A DNA stretch of 64,000 nucleotides. Source: Streptomyces olivaceoviridis. GTDB taxonomy: Bacteria > Actinomycetota > Actinomycetes > Streptomycetales > Streptomycetaceae. This document shows positions 1 to 9,605 of this stretch, in pieces. Numbering within the stretch: position 1 is the stretch's first letter; each line of letters opens with the position of its first letter. The notes beneath the pieces were generated by a model. The model was not told the DNA's origin and did no database searches. It was given only the letters and a program-made list of their open reading frames with translations. The stretch is taken from contig NZ_BMUI01000007.1 of assembly GCF_014650115.1 (NCBI RefSeq), positions 248,001 through 312,000 of the forward strand, read 5' to 3'. The position numbers were made by a program, and so were the translations under genes.

Positions 1-117
1 CACGTCCGAGGTGAACATCGACCGGCACCGCTCCCACTGCGGCGTCCCCGGCAGCACGTCGGCGGGCCAGGTGACGCCCGTGGCACCCTCCATGTCGGCA
101 CTGATGAGGATCTTCAT
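1..117 (-). CDS. M55 family D-aminopeptidase, N-terminal 39 codons (cut by window edge)
   Basis: Only the first 39 residues are inside the window. They begin MKILISADMEGATGV, which is the N-terminal strand of the DppA/M55 family; the SADMEG segment includes an Asp and a Glu that bind the zinc pair in that family. M55 enzymes are zinc-dependent D-aminopeptidases that use D-Ala dipeptides or other small peptides. The ATG lies at 115-117 and the frame stays open to base 1. The next gene upstream on this strand ends 70 bp away, so it could be co-transcribed with the methyltransferase. The call rests on the short N-terminus only. Confidence 0.75.
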   Translation of the reverse strand, partial: MKILISADMEGATGVTWPADVLPGTPQWERCRSMFTSDV

Positions 118-187
118 GGTCCGTCACGTTACGCGTCGAGCGGCGGACAGGCTACGACCTCGCCCGGGGAAGCGATCTCGGGTCCGG

Positions 188-907
188 TCAGGCTCCGGCG
201 AGGACGAACCAGCGGGCCGGCAGGTCGATGCGGGTGCCGTCCGCGAGGTGCTCGGTCTGCGGCAGTGTCGTCTCGCCCTCGGCCAGGACGGCGAGACCGG
301 CCTTGACGAGCAGCTGCGGGATCTCCTCGTCGGGGGCGTCGGCGGGCTTGAGGCCGTGGTGGAAGACGCGCTGGAGCTTGGGCCCCGGGCCGCCCGGCTC
401 GGCCGCCGCCCGCCGGAGGACGTCACGAGAGCCGGAGGTGAGCTCGACCACGAAGGCGCGGCCTTCGGTGCCGATGAGTTCGGCGACGGCGGCGGCCACC
501 GCGGGGCGCGCGGCCGGTTCGCTCTGGTGGATGACGGCCCGCATGTAGACATGGCTGTCGCCGAGCCGCTGGTGCAGGGCGCGGACGGCGTCGGTGTCGG
601 TGAGGTCGAGCTGCTGGAACTCGACGGGGCCGCCGTTCGCGGCGCGGCGGGCGTGCTCGACGGCGGCGTGCGAGAGGTCGACGCCGACGGCGCGGGCGAA
701 GCGGGTGGCCAGGTAGCGGGTCTGGGTGCCGTTGCCGCAGCCGAGGTCGACGATCGTCCGGCCGGTGTCGGCGTGGGGCAGGAGCAGGTCGCTGTGCGGT
801 GCGGCGCTCAGGGAGGGGTCGGCGTCCCAGATCGCCTCGCCCCGGCCGTCGGAGGTCTCACGCCAGTAACTCTCCCACGCGTTGCGGTAGTTCTCCGAGA
901 CGTTCAT
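188..907 (-). CDS. Class I SAM-dependent methyltransferase
   Basis: A 239-aa protein with a clear Rossmann motif I, VDLGCGNGTQ, at about residues 51-60, and an acidic motif II (GVDLS) about 20 residues later. The fold is that of small cytosolic SAM methyltransferases; the substrate cannot be read from the sequence. The chosen start, ATG at 905-907, follows a GGGGAGA ribosome-binding site on this strand. The frame extends further upstream but runs into the next gene and lacks methyltransferase sequence there. The gene lies 136 bp downstream of the end of the SpoIIE-type phosphatase gene. Function beyond methyl transfer is unknown. Confidence 0.85.
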   Translation of the reverse strand: MNVSENYRNAWESYWRETSDGRGEAIWDADPSLSAAPHSDLLLPHADTGRTIVDLGCGNGTQTRYLATRFARAVGVDLSHAAVEHARRAANGGPVEFQQLDLTDTDAVRALHQRLGDSHVYMRAVIHQSEPAARPAVAAAVAELIGTEGRAFVVELTSGSRDVLRRAAAEPGGPGPKLQRVFHHGLKPADAPDEEIPQLLVKAGLAVLAEGETTLPQTEHLADGTRIDLPARWFVLAGA

Positions 908-1044
908 GTGATCTCCCCACGGGTCGGTTCCGTGATCGGAATATCGTGGGGACCGGGAGCAGGGCAAGGGTCCGGTGGTCACCTTCACGAGATGTATGGC
1001 CCGTGGTCGCTCCGGGCGGCGCGGTCCTCGCACCGCGTCTGACG

Positions 1045-3502
1045 TCAGTGACCGCTGGTGACGGCCTGCTCGAACCAGACGGTCTTGCGGTGTCCGCTGG
1101 CGCTGGCGCCCCATTCCCGGGCCAGCCGGCTGACCACGCGCAGGCCCCGGCCCGACTCGTCGTGGGGGCCGGCGCTCAGCATGGCGGGCAGGGCGGGTTC
1201 GTCGTCGGTGACCTCGAACAGCAGCGCGTCCGTGCGGACCACCCGCAGTCCGATCCGGTCGCTCTCCGCGTGCCGGACGGCGTTGGTGACGACCTCGCTG
1301 ACCAGGAGCTCGGCCGTCTCCACGGCTTGCGGCAGGCCCCACTCCAGGAGCCGTTCGCGGACCAGGCGGCGGGCCCGGGCCACCTCGCGCGGGTCGGCGT
1401 CGAGCCGCCACTCGGCGACGTGCTCGTCGGGGATGCCGTTGAGGCGGGCCATCAGCAGGGCGACGTCGTCCTTGCGTCCGCCGCGGGTGTTCAGGGCGCG
1501 GATGATCGTGTCGCAGGCGTCGTCCATGGAGGCCGCGGGGTGGGCGGCGGACTCACAGAGCGCGGCGAGGCCCTCGCCGATGTCGGAGCCGCGCACCTCG
1601 ACCAGGCCGTCGGTGCACAGCACCAGCCGGTCGCCGGGCGCGACCTTGACGCGCGTGACCTCGAAGGGAACGCCGCCGACGCCGATCGGGGCGCCGGTGG
1701 GCAGTTCGAGGAGTTCGCTGCGGCCGTCCTCGGCGCGGACCAGCACGGGCGGGATGTGGCCGGCGTTGGCGAGGGTGAGGTCGCCGCGGATCGGGTCGTA
1801 CACGGCGTACAGGCAGGTGGCGAGGTAGGTGTCGCCGAGCCTGCGGGCCAGGTCGTCCAGGTTGCGCAGCAGTTGGGTGGGCGGGGTCTCCATCGCGGCC
1901 ATGGTCTGCACGGCGGTGCGCAACTGGCCGGCCCATCATCGCGGCGGAGTTGAGGCCGTGGCCCATGACGTCGCCGACCACGAGGGCGGTGCGGGAGCCG
2001 GGCAGTTTGATGGTGTCGAACCAGTCGCCGCCGATCCGTCCGAGCCGGGCGCCGGGCAGATAGCGGGTGGCGATGTCGCAGCCGGCCATCCGCGGGGTGA
2101 CCTGCGGCAGCATGCTGTCCTGGAGGGTGTCGGCGACGTTCTCCTGGTAGGTGTACATACGGGCGTTGTCGAGCACCAGGCCCGCGCGGGCGGCGAGTTC
2201 GGCGCCGGTGGTGCGGTCCATGTCGTCGAACTGCGGCCGGTCGGGGCGGCGCATCAGCACCATGAAGCCGAGGACGACGTTGCGCGCCTTGAGCGGGACG
2301 ATGAGCAGCGACCGGCCGCCGATGAGGGGCCGCAGGTCGCGCTTCTCGAACTCGCCGGAGATGCGCTCGGACAGTTCCTCGGTGACCCTCGGGATGAGCA
2401 CCGGCTCGCCGGTGACCATGCACTTGTAGAAGGGGGTGTGCTCGGGGAAGGCGAAGGCCTCGCCGACGGGCACGGTGTCGTCCCAGCGGCCCGGTTCGTC
2501 GTTGTGCTCCACCCAGACGCGGAACATCACGGTGCTGGCGTCCGGCGGGCCGTCCGGGAAGCCTTCGCCGGCCAGCACCGCGGCGCGCAGATGGGTGCCG
2601 GCGAAGTCCGCGAACCGGGGCACGGCGGCGCTGGTGACCTCGCGGATGGTCTCGCCGAGGTCCAGGGAGGAGCCGATGCGGGAGCTGACCTCGTTGAGGA
2701 ACTCCAGCCGCTCGCGGACGGCGGCGTACTCCAGGTCCTGCTCGGCGCCGGCCGGGACCACGGCGACGGCCCGCTGCCGCGGGACGGCGGCTTCTTCGGC
2801 GCGGGTGCGCCCGGGGCGGCGGGGCACGCCCCAGTACGGGGTCACGGGCACCCGCTCGTACTGGCTGAACTCCAGGATCGGATAGCCGAGTTCGAGAACC
2901 TGCGCGACGATGCGGGCACTGAGTCCCGGACCCATGTTGGGCAGGATCTCGGGCAGCCGCCGTTCGAGTTCGTCGGAGGCGGGCAGTTCGGTGTGGCGGG
3001 CGAAGCCGGGCGCGATGCGTTCGGCGGTCTCGTCGTCGTAGCCGCGTTCGTCGCGCAGCCGGGTGGCGTCGGCGGCGAGCACGAGCAGCCGGGCGGGACC
3101 CGGGCCGACCAGCGGGTAGGCCCACCACAGCACGTCCAGCCGCTCGCCGTCGGACGTCTGCGGGGGCGGGCAGAGGCGGGCCCGGCCGGCCGTGGCGTAG
3201 CCGGTGTGCCCGCCGAGCGAGGTCTCCAGGTCGGGGCCGGGTCCGTCGTACGTCTCGTACGCGTCCGGCATCGCGCCGTCCTGAAGGTCCTCCGGCAGGG
3301 CTCCGGAGACGGGCAGCAGATCGGCCGCTGGCTGTCCGACGGCGTCCTCACGGCTCACGCCGAACAGGCGGCGCGCGCCGGTGCTCCAGTGGGACACCAG
3401 TCCGGCCCGGTCGACGACGACCACGGCCAGCGGAATCCGGCCCGCGGCGGTGTCGCCGACGCCGCGCCCGGGAGCTGTGTCCCGCTCGCTGCCACGGTCC
3501 AT
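1045..3502 (-). pseudogene. PAS-GAF-SpoIIE (PP2C) phosphatase with C-terminal HATPase, frameshifted
   Basis: Two abutting frames make one anti-sigma-network regulator. The upstream part (3502 to about 1934) has a PAS segment near residues 20-70, a GAF domain at roughly 260-420, and the start of a SpoIIE/PP2C phosphatase domain with GGDWFD and GDVMGHG metal-binding motifs. The downstream part (1923-1045) resumes with the rest of the phosphatase (LCTDGLVE, GRKDDVALL) and ends in an RsbW-like ATPase with N-box VVTNAVRH. The break is at 1926-1933, where GGCC occurs twice in tandem. Removing one copy gives MMGQLRTAVQ and a continuous 817-aa protein; the span minus 4 is divisible by three. As read, translation would stop well before the kinase domain is made in frame. 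It may be a real lesion, a reversible slippage site, or a sequencing error. Confidence 0.85.
1926..1933. repeat. Tandem GGCC duplication causing a +4 frameshift
   Basis: The sequence reads ctGGCCGGCCcatcat. One GGCC restores the conserved phosphatase reading frame across the junction; two copies break it. The palindromic 8-mer is a plausible slippage or assembly-error point. Confidence 0.8.
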
Positions 3503-3645
3503 GGCCCAGGCCCTCTCTCCCCACGGCTGTCCGCAAACGATCTGTGCCGCCCGCCACTACGGTAGGACGACCGCCGGTCGCGATGTGCGGCAATCCTGGA
3601 ATTGGTTCCGGCGGATCGCTCCGGCGCGGCGAGCGGGCGCCCCGC

Positions 3646-6045
3646 TCAGTCCTCGTGGCCCAGTTGGAGATCCCGTTCCGTCCGGCCACCCCCCGCGACC
3701 TGCAACACCGTGGCGACCGGCGGGTAACCTGCGGCGATGACGGTGTACTCGCCGGAGGAGAGATCGACGAACCGGAACGTTCCGTCGGCTCCGGTGGTGA
3801 GGGTGTCGACGACGTTGCCGGCGGCGTCGAGCAGGGTCACGCGCGCGTCCTCCACGGGCCGTCCGCCGCTCGCCCGGACGGTGCCCCTCAGCACGGCGCC
3901 GCCCGCGAGTTCGACGTCCTGCCGGGTCTCCCGGGAGGCCTGCACGGTGACCGGGAGCGCGGCGGGCCGGAAGGCGGGGGCGCTGGCGGCGAGGGTGTAC
4001 TCGCCCGCGACCAGTTCCGTGATGACGTAGCCGCCCTCGCGCCCGCTGCGGGTGCTCGCGACGACCTCGCCGTGCACGTTGGTGAGCGTGACGGTGGCGT
4101 CGCGGACGGGGCTGCCGTCGGCGGTGAGCACGCTTCCGGCGAGGCGGCCGGCGCCGCCGAGGACGACGTCGAGTTCGACGGGGCGTTCGCCGACGGTGAC
4201 GGAGACGGCCTGCGGCTGGTGCCCGCCGGCGGCGGCGATCAGCACGTACGACCCGGAGCCGGGCGTGCTGAGCGCGTACCGGCCGTCGTCGCCGCTGGCG
4301 CCCCGCCCGATCTGCTGTCCGGCGACGTCGATGAGGGTGAGGGCCGCGCGGGGCACCACGGTGCCGTCGGGGTGCTGCACGGTGCCGCACACGGGGACCC
4401 CGGCGGCGTAGGGCGCCCGGGCACCGGGGATCGAGGCGGTCACGGTCTGCGGCTCCGTTTCGGCGGTGTTGTGGGACACCAGTGGTTTCTCCTTGAGGAA
4501 GAAGGCGATCAGCAGGCCGAGGGCGAGCACCGGGACCAGGTAGAGGAAGATCCGGGGCATCGCGTCGGCGTAGGCGCGGATGTAGGCGTCGCGCAGGGCC
4601 GGGGGCAGCGCGTGGACGAGCTGCGGGGTGATCGAGTCGGCGGCGGGCAGTCCGGTGCCCGCGCGCGGGGGCAGCTCCTCGTGCAGCGCGGAGGTGAGCC
4701 GGTCGGCGAAGAGCGTGCCGAAGACGGCGGCGCCGACGCTGCCGCCGATCTGCCGGAAGTAGTTGTTGGCACTGGTGGCGGTGCCGAGGTCGGCGGGGCG
4801 GACGGAGTTCTGCACGGCGAGGACGAGGACGGGCATGACCAGGCCGATCCCGGCGCCGAGGACGGCCATCCAGACGCTGTAGTGCAGCCGGGGCGTGTCG
4901 GTCTGAAGCCGGGACAGCAGCCACATGCCGACGGTGGCGACGGCGCAGCCGAGCACGGGGTAGATCTTGTAGCGGCCGGTGTGGCTGATGAGCTGTCCGC
5001 CGACGATGGAGGCGCCGACGATCCCGGCCATCATCGGCAGCATCAGCAGCCCGGACTCGGTGGCGCTGGCGCCGTCGACCATTTGCAGGAAGGTCGGCAG
5101 GTAGCTGGCGGCGCCGAACAGGGCGACGCCGATCACCAGGCCGACCAGGCCGCTGAGGGCGAACACGGAGTCGCGGAACAGTCGCAGCGGGATCAGGGGT
5201 TCGGCGGCGAAGCGCTCGGCGACCAGGAAGAGGACGGTGGCGAGGAGGGCGCCGGCGCCGAGGCCGAGGATCTGCCGGGAGCCCCAGGCGTACTCGGTGC
5301 CGCCCCAGCTGGTGAGCAGGACCAGGCAGGTCGAGGCGGCGGCGAGCAGCAGGGTGCCGAGGACGTCGAGCCGGGCGCGGGTGCGCGGTCTGGGGAGCTT
5401 GAGGACGACGGCGATGACGGCCAGGGTGACCAGGCCGAAGGGGACGTTGACGTAGAAGCACCAGCGCCAGGAGAGGTGGTCGGTGAAGTAGCCGCCGAGC
5501 AGCGGTCCGGCGACGGAGGCGAGACCGAAGACGGCGCCGATCAGGCCCATGTACCGGCCGCGCTCCCGGGGCGGCACGATGTCGGCGATGATCGCCTGCA
5601 CACCGATCATGAGGCCGCCGGCGCCGACGCCCTGGACCGCGCGGAAGGCGATCAGCTGGTCCATGGTCCCGGCCCGGCCGGCGAGGGCGGAGCCGAGGAC
5701 GAAGACGGCGATGGCGAACTGGAAGACGCCCTTGCGGCCGACCAGGTCGCCGAGTTTGCCGTAGACCGGCAGGCCGATGGTGGAGGTGAGCAGGTACGAG
5801 GTGATCGCCCAGGACATCTTGTCCAGGCCGTGCAGTTCGCCGACGATCTTCGGCAGGGCGGTGGCGACGATCATCTGGTCGAGGGCGGCCAGCAGCAGGG
5901 CCAGCATCAGCCCGAGGAAGACCAACCGCACCCGGCGGGGCCCGATTCCGGCGGGCGGCGCGGGAGGCGGCGGTGCGACCGCGGTCTCCTCGCCGGGAGC
6001 CGGTGCCACGACCGGCTCCCGCTTCACCAGTGTCGTCCCGCCCAC
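3646..6045 (-). CDS. DHA2-family MFS transporter with three C-terminal carboxypeptidase-regulatory-like repeats
   Basis: A 799-aa protein. Residues about 35-535 are a 14-helix EmrB/QacA-type (DHA2) drug:H+ antiporter, with the LAALDQMIVATALP motif in helix 1, GxLxDxxGRK-like GKLGDLVGRKG between helices 2 and 3, and the antiporter motif C region GAVFGLASVAGPLLGG. After a last helix ending in FFLKEKP the chain continues for about 250 residues as three beta-sandwich repeats of about 75-80 residues (CarboxypepD_reg type), each with a G-x-V...G-x-P-V..A-x-V-T-L pattern and a GxYxxxxLxxGxYxLxAxAxGY-like core. The start is GTG at 6043-6045, preceded by GGGGAGC. The predicted even helix number would put the repeats in the cytoplasm, which is unusual for such domains. 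Substrate unknown. Confidence 0.88.
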   Translation of the reverse strand: MGGTTLVKREPVVAPAPGEETAVAPPPPAPPAGIGPRRVRLVFLGLMLALLLAALDQMIVATALPKIVGELHGLDKMSWAITSYLLTSTIGLPVYGKLGDLVGRKGVFQFAIAVFVLGSALAGRAGTMDQLIAFRAVQGVGAGGLMIGVQAIIADIVPPRERGRYMGLIGAVFGLASVAGPLLGGYFTDHLSWRWCFYVNVPFGLVTLAVIAVVLKLPRPRTRARLDVLGTLLLAAASTCLVLLTSWGGTEYAWGSRQILGLGAGALLATVLFLVAERFAAEPLIPLRLFRDSVFALSGLVGLVIGVALFGAASYLPTFLQMVDGASATESGLLMLPMMAGIVGASIVGGQLISHTGRYKIYPVLGCAVATVGMWLLSRLQTDTPRLHYSVWMAVLGAGIGLVMPVLVLAVQNSVRPADLGTATSANNYFRQIGGSVGAAVFGTLFADRLTSALHEELPPRAGTGLPAADSITPQLVHALPPALRDAYIRAYADAMPRIFLYLVPVLALGLLIAFFLKEKPLVSHNTAETEPQTVTASIPGARAPYAAGVPVCGTVQHPDGTVVPRAALTLIDVAGQQIGRGASGDDGRYALSTPGSGSYVLIAAAGGHQPQAVSVTVGERPVELDVVLGGAGRLAGSVLTADGSPVRDATVTLTNVHGEVVASTRSGREGGYVITELVAGEYTLAASAPAFRPAALPVTVQASRETRQDVELAGGAVLRGTVRASGGRPVEDARVTLLDAAGNVVDTLTTGADGTFRFVDLSSGEYTVIAAGYPPVATVLQVAGGGRTERDLQLGHED

Positions 6046-6207
6046 GTACCGCTCCCCTCGTCACACCCGTTCACATTTCCCGCGTAAGGCGACAACTGCG
6101 AACAACTGCGGCGAGTTACGGCACCATCCGGTATGGGCCGGAGATGCACTCGAACCGGTGAAGGGGCCGACCGACGGTCAACCCCCGTTCACCGGTGGGT
6201 GCTTGGG

Positions 6208-6651
6208 CTACTTCTCGACCTCGGCGGCGAGCCTGGCGAGCAGGGCGTCGTAGATCCGGCCGAGGCCCTTGGGCGCGAAGGTCCTCTCGAAGAAGCCGCC
6301 GATGCCGCCGGCGCCCTGCCAGGTCGTGGTGACGACCACGCGCGACGCGCCCTCACCGGCGGGGGTGACGCGCCAGGTGGTGACCATGGAGGAGTTGCGG
6401 TCCTTCTCGACCAGCTCGCCGTCGGCGGGCTCGCCGACCTCCAGCAGGCAGTCGCGCACCCGCTTGCTGGTGGCCTGGAGCTTCCAGTGGACGAGGGTGC
6501 CCTCGCCGTCGCCGCCCTCGCGCACCTCGTACTCGCTGAACTGCTCGGGCAGCAGCTTCTGCCGCGTGCCGCGGTAGTCGGCGAGGGCGTCGAACACCTT
6601 CTCCGCGTCCGCCGCGACGACCCGCTCCGTAGTGGCCTCGACCTGCGCCAT
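6208..6651 (-). CDS. SRPBCC (polyketide cyclase/START-like) family protein
   Basis: A 147-aa protein of the helix-grip SRPBCC superfamily: an N-terminal strand ending in TTERVVAADAEKVFDALADY, a central series of strands, and a long C-terminal helix (RIYDALLARLAAEVEK). Such proteins bind hydrophobic ligands; no catalytic residues point to a specific reaction. The start is ATG at 6649-6651 with AGGA just upstream. An in-frame upstream start exists but has no ribosome-binding site and precedes the conserved region. The gene is divergent from the radical SAM gene at 6786 and shares its 134-bp promoter region, including the LexA-type box. Confidence 0.8.
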   Translation of the reverse strand: MAQVEATTERVVAADAEKVFDALADYRGTRQKLLPEQFSEYEVREGGDGEGTLVHWKLQATSKRVRDCLLEVGEPADGELVEKDRNSSMVTTWRVTPAGEGASRVVVTTTWQGAGGIGGFFERTFAPKGLGRIYDALLARLAAEVEK

Positions 6652-6741
6652 TGCGTTCCTCCACGACCTGGTTCCTCGGGGTTGGGGCAAGCCAACCACC
6701 CCGGCGCCCGGCCGCCCAAATCGGGGTTCGCACGATCATGG

Positions 6742-6753
6742 GAACATGTGTTC
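6742..6753. promoter_or_regulatory. Candidate LexA (SOS) box
   Basis: The 12-mer GAACATGTGTTC is a perfect palindrome matching the actinobacterial LexA consensus GAAC-N4-GTTC. It lies 33 bp upstream of the radical SAM start and overlaps a possible -10 element TATTCT at 6754-6759, a position suited to repression. Confidence 0.7.
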
Positions 6754-6785
6754 TATTCTGTGGGCAGTGCGAGCGAGGAGGCGTC

Positions 6786-7829
6786 ATGCGCTGGGAGAAC
6801 CTCACGGACGAGAGCGAACACGGCCGGGCCGCCGACGCCGCGCTGTTCGGCGCGGACGCCGTCACCACCCGGACGTTCGACACGCCCGAGTTCCAAGGAA
6901 TCACCTTCCACGAGGTCCGGGCGCGCTCGGTGCTGAACCGGGTGCCGGGCGCCTCCCGCATGCCGTTCGAATGGACGGTCAACCCCTACCGGGGCTGCAC
7001 GCACGCGTGCGTCTACTGTTTCGCCCGCAAGACGCACGGCTACCTGGACCTGGACACCGGCATCGGCTTCGACACCCAGATCGTGGTCAAGGTGAACGCC
7101 CCCGAGGTGCTGCGCCGCCAGCTCGGCTCCCCCCGCTGGCGGGGCGACCACGTGGCGATGGGCACCAACGTCGACTGCTACCAGCGCGCCGAGGGCCGCT
7201 ACCGGCTGATGCCGGGCATCATCTCCGCGCTCACCGATCACGCGAACCCGTTCTCCATCCTCACCAAGGGCACCCTGATCCTGCGCGACCTGGACCTGCT
7301 GGTCCGGGCGGCGGAGGTGACGGACGTGGGCGTCTCGGTCTCCGTCGGCTTCCTGGACGCCGGGCTGTGGCGCACGGTGGAGCCGGGCACGCCCGCGCCC
7401 GAGCGCCGGCTGGACGTCGTCCGCGCCTTCGGGGAGCACGGGATCGGCTGCGGGGTGCTGATGGCGCCGGTGATCCCGTTCCTGAGCGACCACCCGGCCC
7501 AACTGCGGGCCACGGTACGGGCCATCGCGGCGGCCGGGGCCACCTCCGTCACACCCCTGGTGCTGCATCTGCGCCCCGGCGCCCGGGAGTGGTTCATGGC
7601 CTGGCTCGGACAGCACCATCCGCACCTGGTGCGGCGGTACGAACGGCTGTACGCGGAGGGCGCCTACGCGCCCAAGTGGTACCAGCGCCGGATCACCCGT
7701 CAGGTGCACGAGCTGGCGCAGGAGTACGGCATCGGGCCCGCGCGCGCGGGGCTGGCCCGCCGGATCCGCCCGGCCGAGCCGGCACCGGCCCCCACGGAGC
7801 CGGAGCCGGTCCAGCTCAGCCTCATGTGA
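6786..7829 (+). CDS. Rv2578c-family radical SAM protein (SplB-like)
   Basis: A 347-aa radical SAM protein. Residues 71-78 hold the CX3CX2C cluster motif (C71, C75, C78) in RGCTHACVYC, the signature of the Rv2578c family and of spore-photoproduct-lyase-like proteins. The conserved FARKTH and TNVDCYQRAEGRYRLM segments follow. The reaction is not established. The ATG at 6786 has GAGGAGG nearby and begins the conserved N-terminus MRWENL. The upstream palindrome GAACATGTGTTC suggests induction by DNA damage through LexA. The gene is monocistronic or divergent with the SRPBCC gene, and the next gene starts 148 bp downstream. Confidence 0.88.
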   Translation: MRWENLTDESEHGRAADAALFGADAVTTRTFDTPEFQGITFHEVRARSVLNRVPGASRMPFEWTVNPYRGCTHACVYCFARKTHGYLDLDTGIGFDTQIVVKVNAPEVLRRQLGSPRWRGDHVAMGTNVDCYQRAEGRYRLMPGIISALTDHANPFSILTKGTLILRDLDLLVRAAEVTDVGVSVSVGFLDAGLWRTVEPGTPAPERRLDVVRAFGEHGIGCGVLMAPVIPFLSDHPAQLRATVRAIAAAGATSVTPLVLHLRPGAREWFMAWLGQHHPHLVRRYERLYAEGAYAPKWYQRRITRQVHELAQEYGIGPARAGLARRIRPAEPAPAPTEPEPVQLSLM

Positions 7830-7977
7830 GGACGCCCGGGGGCATTGGAGGGCATCCCTCGGCCCAATGGGGTCAAGTATCGCCGCAACGCGTTCTCCAG
7901 GGCCCCGGCTCCGGGACGATCCGGCGGGAACCGTGAGCCTCGCGGTTCGCCGAAGACCTCCGTCCCGGGAGGACCGT

Positions 7978-9537
7978 ATGAGAACACGCGCAGCCCTGCT
8001 GTGCGCGGCCGTGGCCGCCGCCGTGCCGGCGGGCTCGGTCACCGCCGCACCCGCCCAGGCCGCCCGGCCCGCGCAGCTCAGCTGGGAGAAGTGCGGCACC
8101 ACCGACTACCCCAGGCTCCAGTGCGCGTCCCTGAAGGTGCCGCTGAACCACGCCGACCCGTCGGGCCGGCGGATCACCGTCGCGCTGTCCCGCGTCCCGC
8201 ACACCGCGCGGGCCTCCCAGGGCCCGCTGCTGGTCAACCCCGGCGGCCCCGGCGGCAGCGGTCTCACGCTCGCCGGGTTCGTCGCGTCGTCGCTGCCGAA
8301 GAGCGTGGCGGCCCGGTACGACGTCATCGGCTTCGACCCGCGCGGGGTCGGCCGCAGCGAGCCGGCCCTGGACTGCGTGCCCGGCCACTTCCAACCGGTG
8401 CGCCCCGACTCCGTACCGGCCACGCCCGCGCTGGAGCGGGCCAACCTCGACCGCGCCAGGTCCTTCGCCGCGGCCTGCGGCCGGAAGTACGGCGACCTGC
8501 TGCCGTACCTGGACACGGTCAGCTCGGCCCGGGACCTGGAAGCCGTCCGCCGGGCGCTCGGCGCCCCGAGGATCAGCTACTTCGGCTACTCCTACGGCAC
8601 CTATCTGGGCGCGGTCTACGCGAAGCTGTTCCCGGGACGGGTGCACCGCCTGGTACTGGACTCGGTCGTCGACCCGACGGGCGTCTGGTACGAGGACAAC
8701 CTCGGCCAGGACTACGCCTTCGACGACCGCCACCGGGCGCTGACGGCCTGGATCGCCAAGTACGACGACACGTACGGGCTGGGCAAGGACCCCGAGAAGG
8801 TCGGGGCCCGCTGGTACGCGATGCGGGCGGCCCTTTCGAAGAAGCCGGCCGGGGGCCGGGTCGGCGCCGCCGAGCTGGAGGACACCTTCACGCCCGGCGC
8901 CTACTACGACGGCTACTGGCCCCGCCTCGCCGAGGCGTTCGCGGCCTGGGTCCACCACGGGGACACCGGGCCGTTGCTGGAGGCGTACCAGAACTTCGGT
9001 GCCGTGGACGCCGCCGGAGACAACGGCTACAGCGTCTACGCGGCGGTGCAGTGCCGGGACGCGGCCTGGCCGCGCGGCTGGAACAGGTGGCGCGCGGACG
9101 CCTGGGACGTGTACGCGAAGGCGCCCGTGACGGCCTGGAGCAACGCCTGGTACAACGCGCCGTGCGCGTTCTGGCCGGTGGCCCCGCTGCGGCCGGTGGA
9201 CATCACCAACGGCGCGCTGCCGCCGGCGCTGCTCTTCCAGGCGACCGACGACGCGGCGACCCCCTACTCCGGCGGCGCCACGGCCCACCGGCTGCTGGCC
9301 CGCTCCAGCCTGGTGGTCGAGGAGGGCGGCGGCAACCACGGCGTCACGCTGAGCGGCAACCCGTGCCTGGACGGATACCTGGCCGCGTATCTGGCCGACG
9401 GCAGGGTGCCGCGCGGCGGCGGCGCGGTGGACGCGGTCTGCCCGAAGTCCCCCGCCCCGACACCACCGAAGGAGAAGCCGGCGTCACCGACGCCCCGCGG
9501 CTCGACCCTGCACGGCCTGCTGGGCTTCCACCGGTAG
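7978..9537 (+). CDS. Secreted S33-family alpha/beta hydrolase (tripeptidyl aminopeptidase type)
   Basis: A 519-aa protein with a signal peptide (MRTRAALLCAAVAAAVPAGS, cleavage likely after AQA near residue 28). The oxyanion-hole motif NPGGPGGSG is at 87-95, and the nucleophile elbow GYSYG places Ser205 as catalytic serine. The Asp is likely in DDAATPYSGG and the His in GGGNHGV near the C-terminus. The family comprises mycelium-associated or secreted aminopeptidases (SlpD/Tap-like) that release N-terminal tripeptides. The start is ATG at 7978 preceded by GGGAGGACC. It stands alone between the radical SAM gene and the RidA gene. Confidence 0.9.
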   Translation: MRTRAALLCAAVAAAVPAGSVTAAPAQAARPAQLSWEKCGTTDYPRLQCASLKVPLNHADPSGRRITVALSRVPHTARASQGPLLVNPGGPGGSGLTLAGFVASSLPKSVAARYDVIGFDPRGVGRSEPALDCVPGHFQPVRPDSVPATPALERANLDRARSFAAACGRKYGDLLPYLDTVSSARDLEAVRRALGAPRISYFGYSYGTYLGAVYAKLFPGRVHRLVLDSVVDPTGVWYEDNLGQDYAFDDRHRALTAWIAKYDDTYGLGKDPEKVGARWYAMRAALSKKPAGGRVGAAELEDTFTPGAYYDGYWPRLAEAFAAWVHHGDTGPLLEAYQNFGAVDAAGDNGYSVYAAVQCRDAAWPRGWNRWRADAWDVYAKAPVTAWSNAWYNAPCAFWPVAPLRPVDITNGALPPALLFQATDDAATPYSGGATAHRLLARSSLVVEEGGGNHGVTLSGNPCLDGYLAAYLADGRVPRGGGAVDAVCPKSPAPTPPKEKPASPTPRGSTLHGLLGFHR

Positions 9538-9605
9538 CCGACGGTCAGGCACCGGGCAGCTCGTCCGTCGGTGGCGTTGTCGGTGGGGTGGGCCATCATG
9601 GGGTC

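Noticed and set aside
1926..1933. Restriction-site-like GGCCGGCC as evidence of cloning
   Set aside because: A single 8-mer of this composition is expected by chance in such DNA; the frameshift is the meaningful part.
3544..6087. Long open frame opposite the MFS gene
   Set aside because: Low-complexity Gly/Asp/Glu translation and no start context; the reverse strand has a real transporter.
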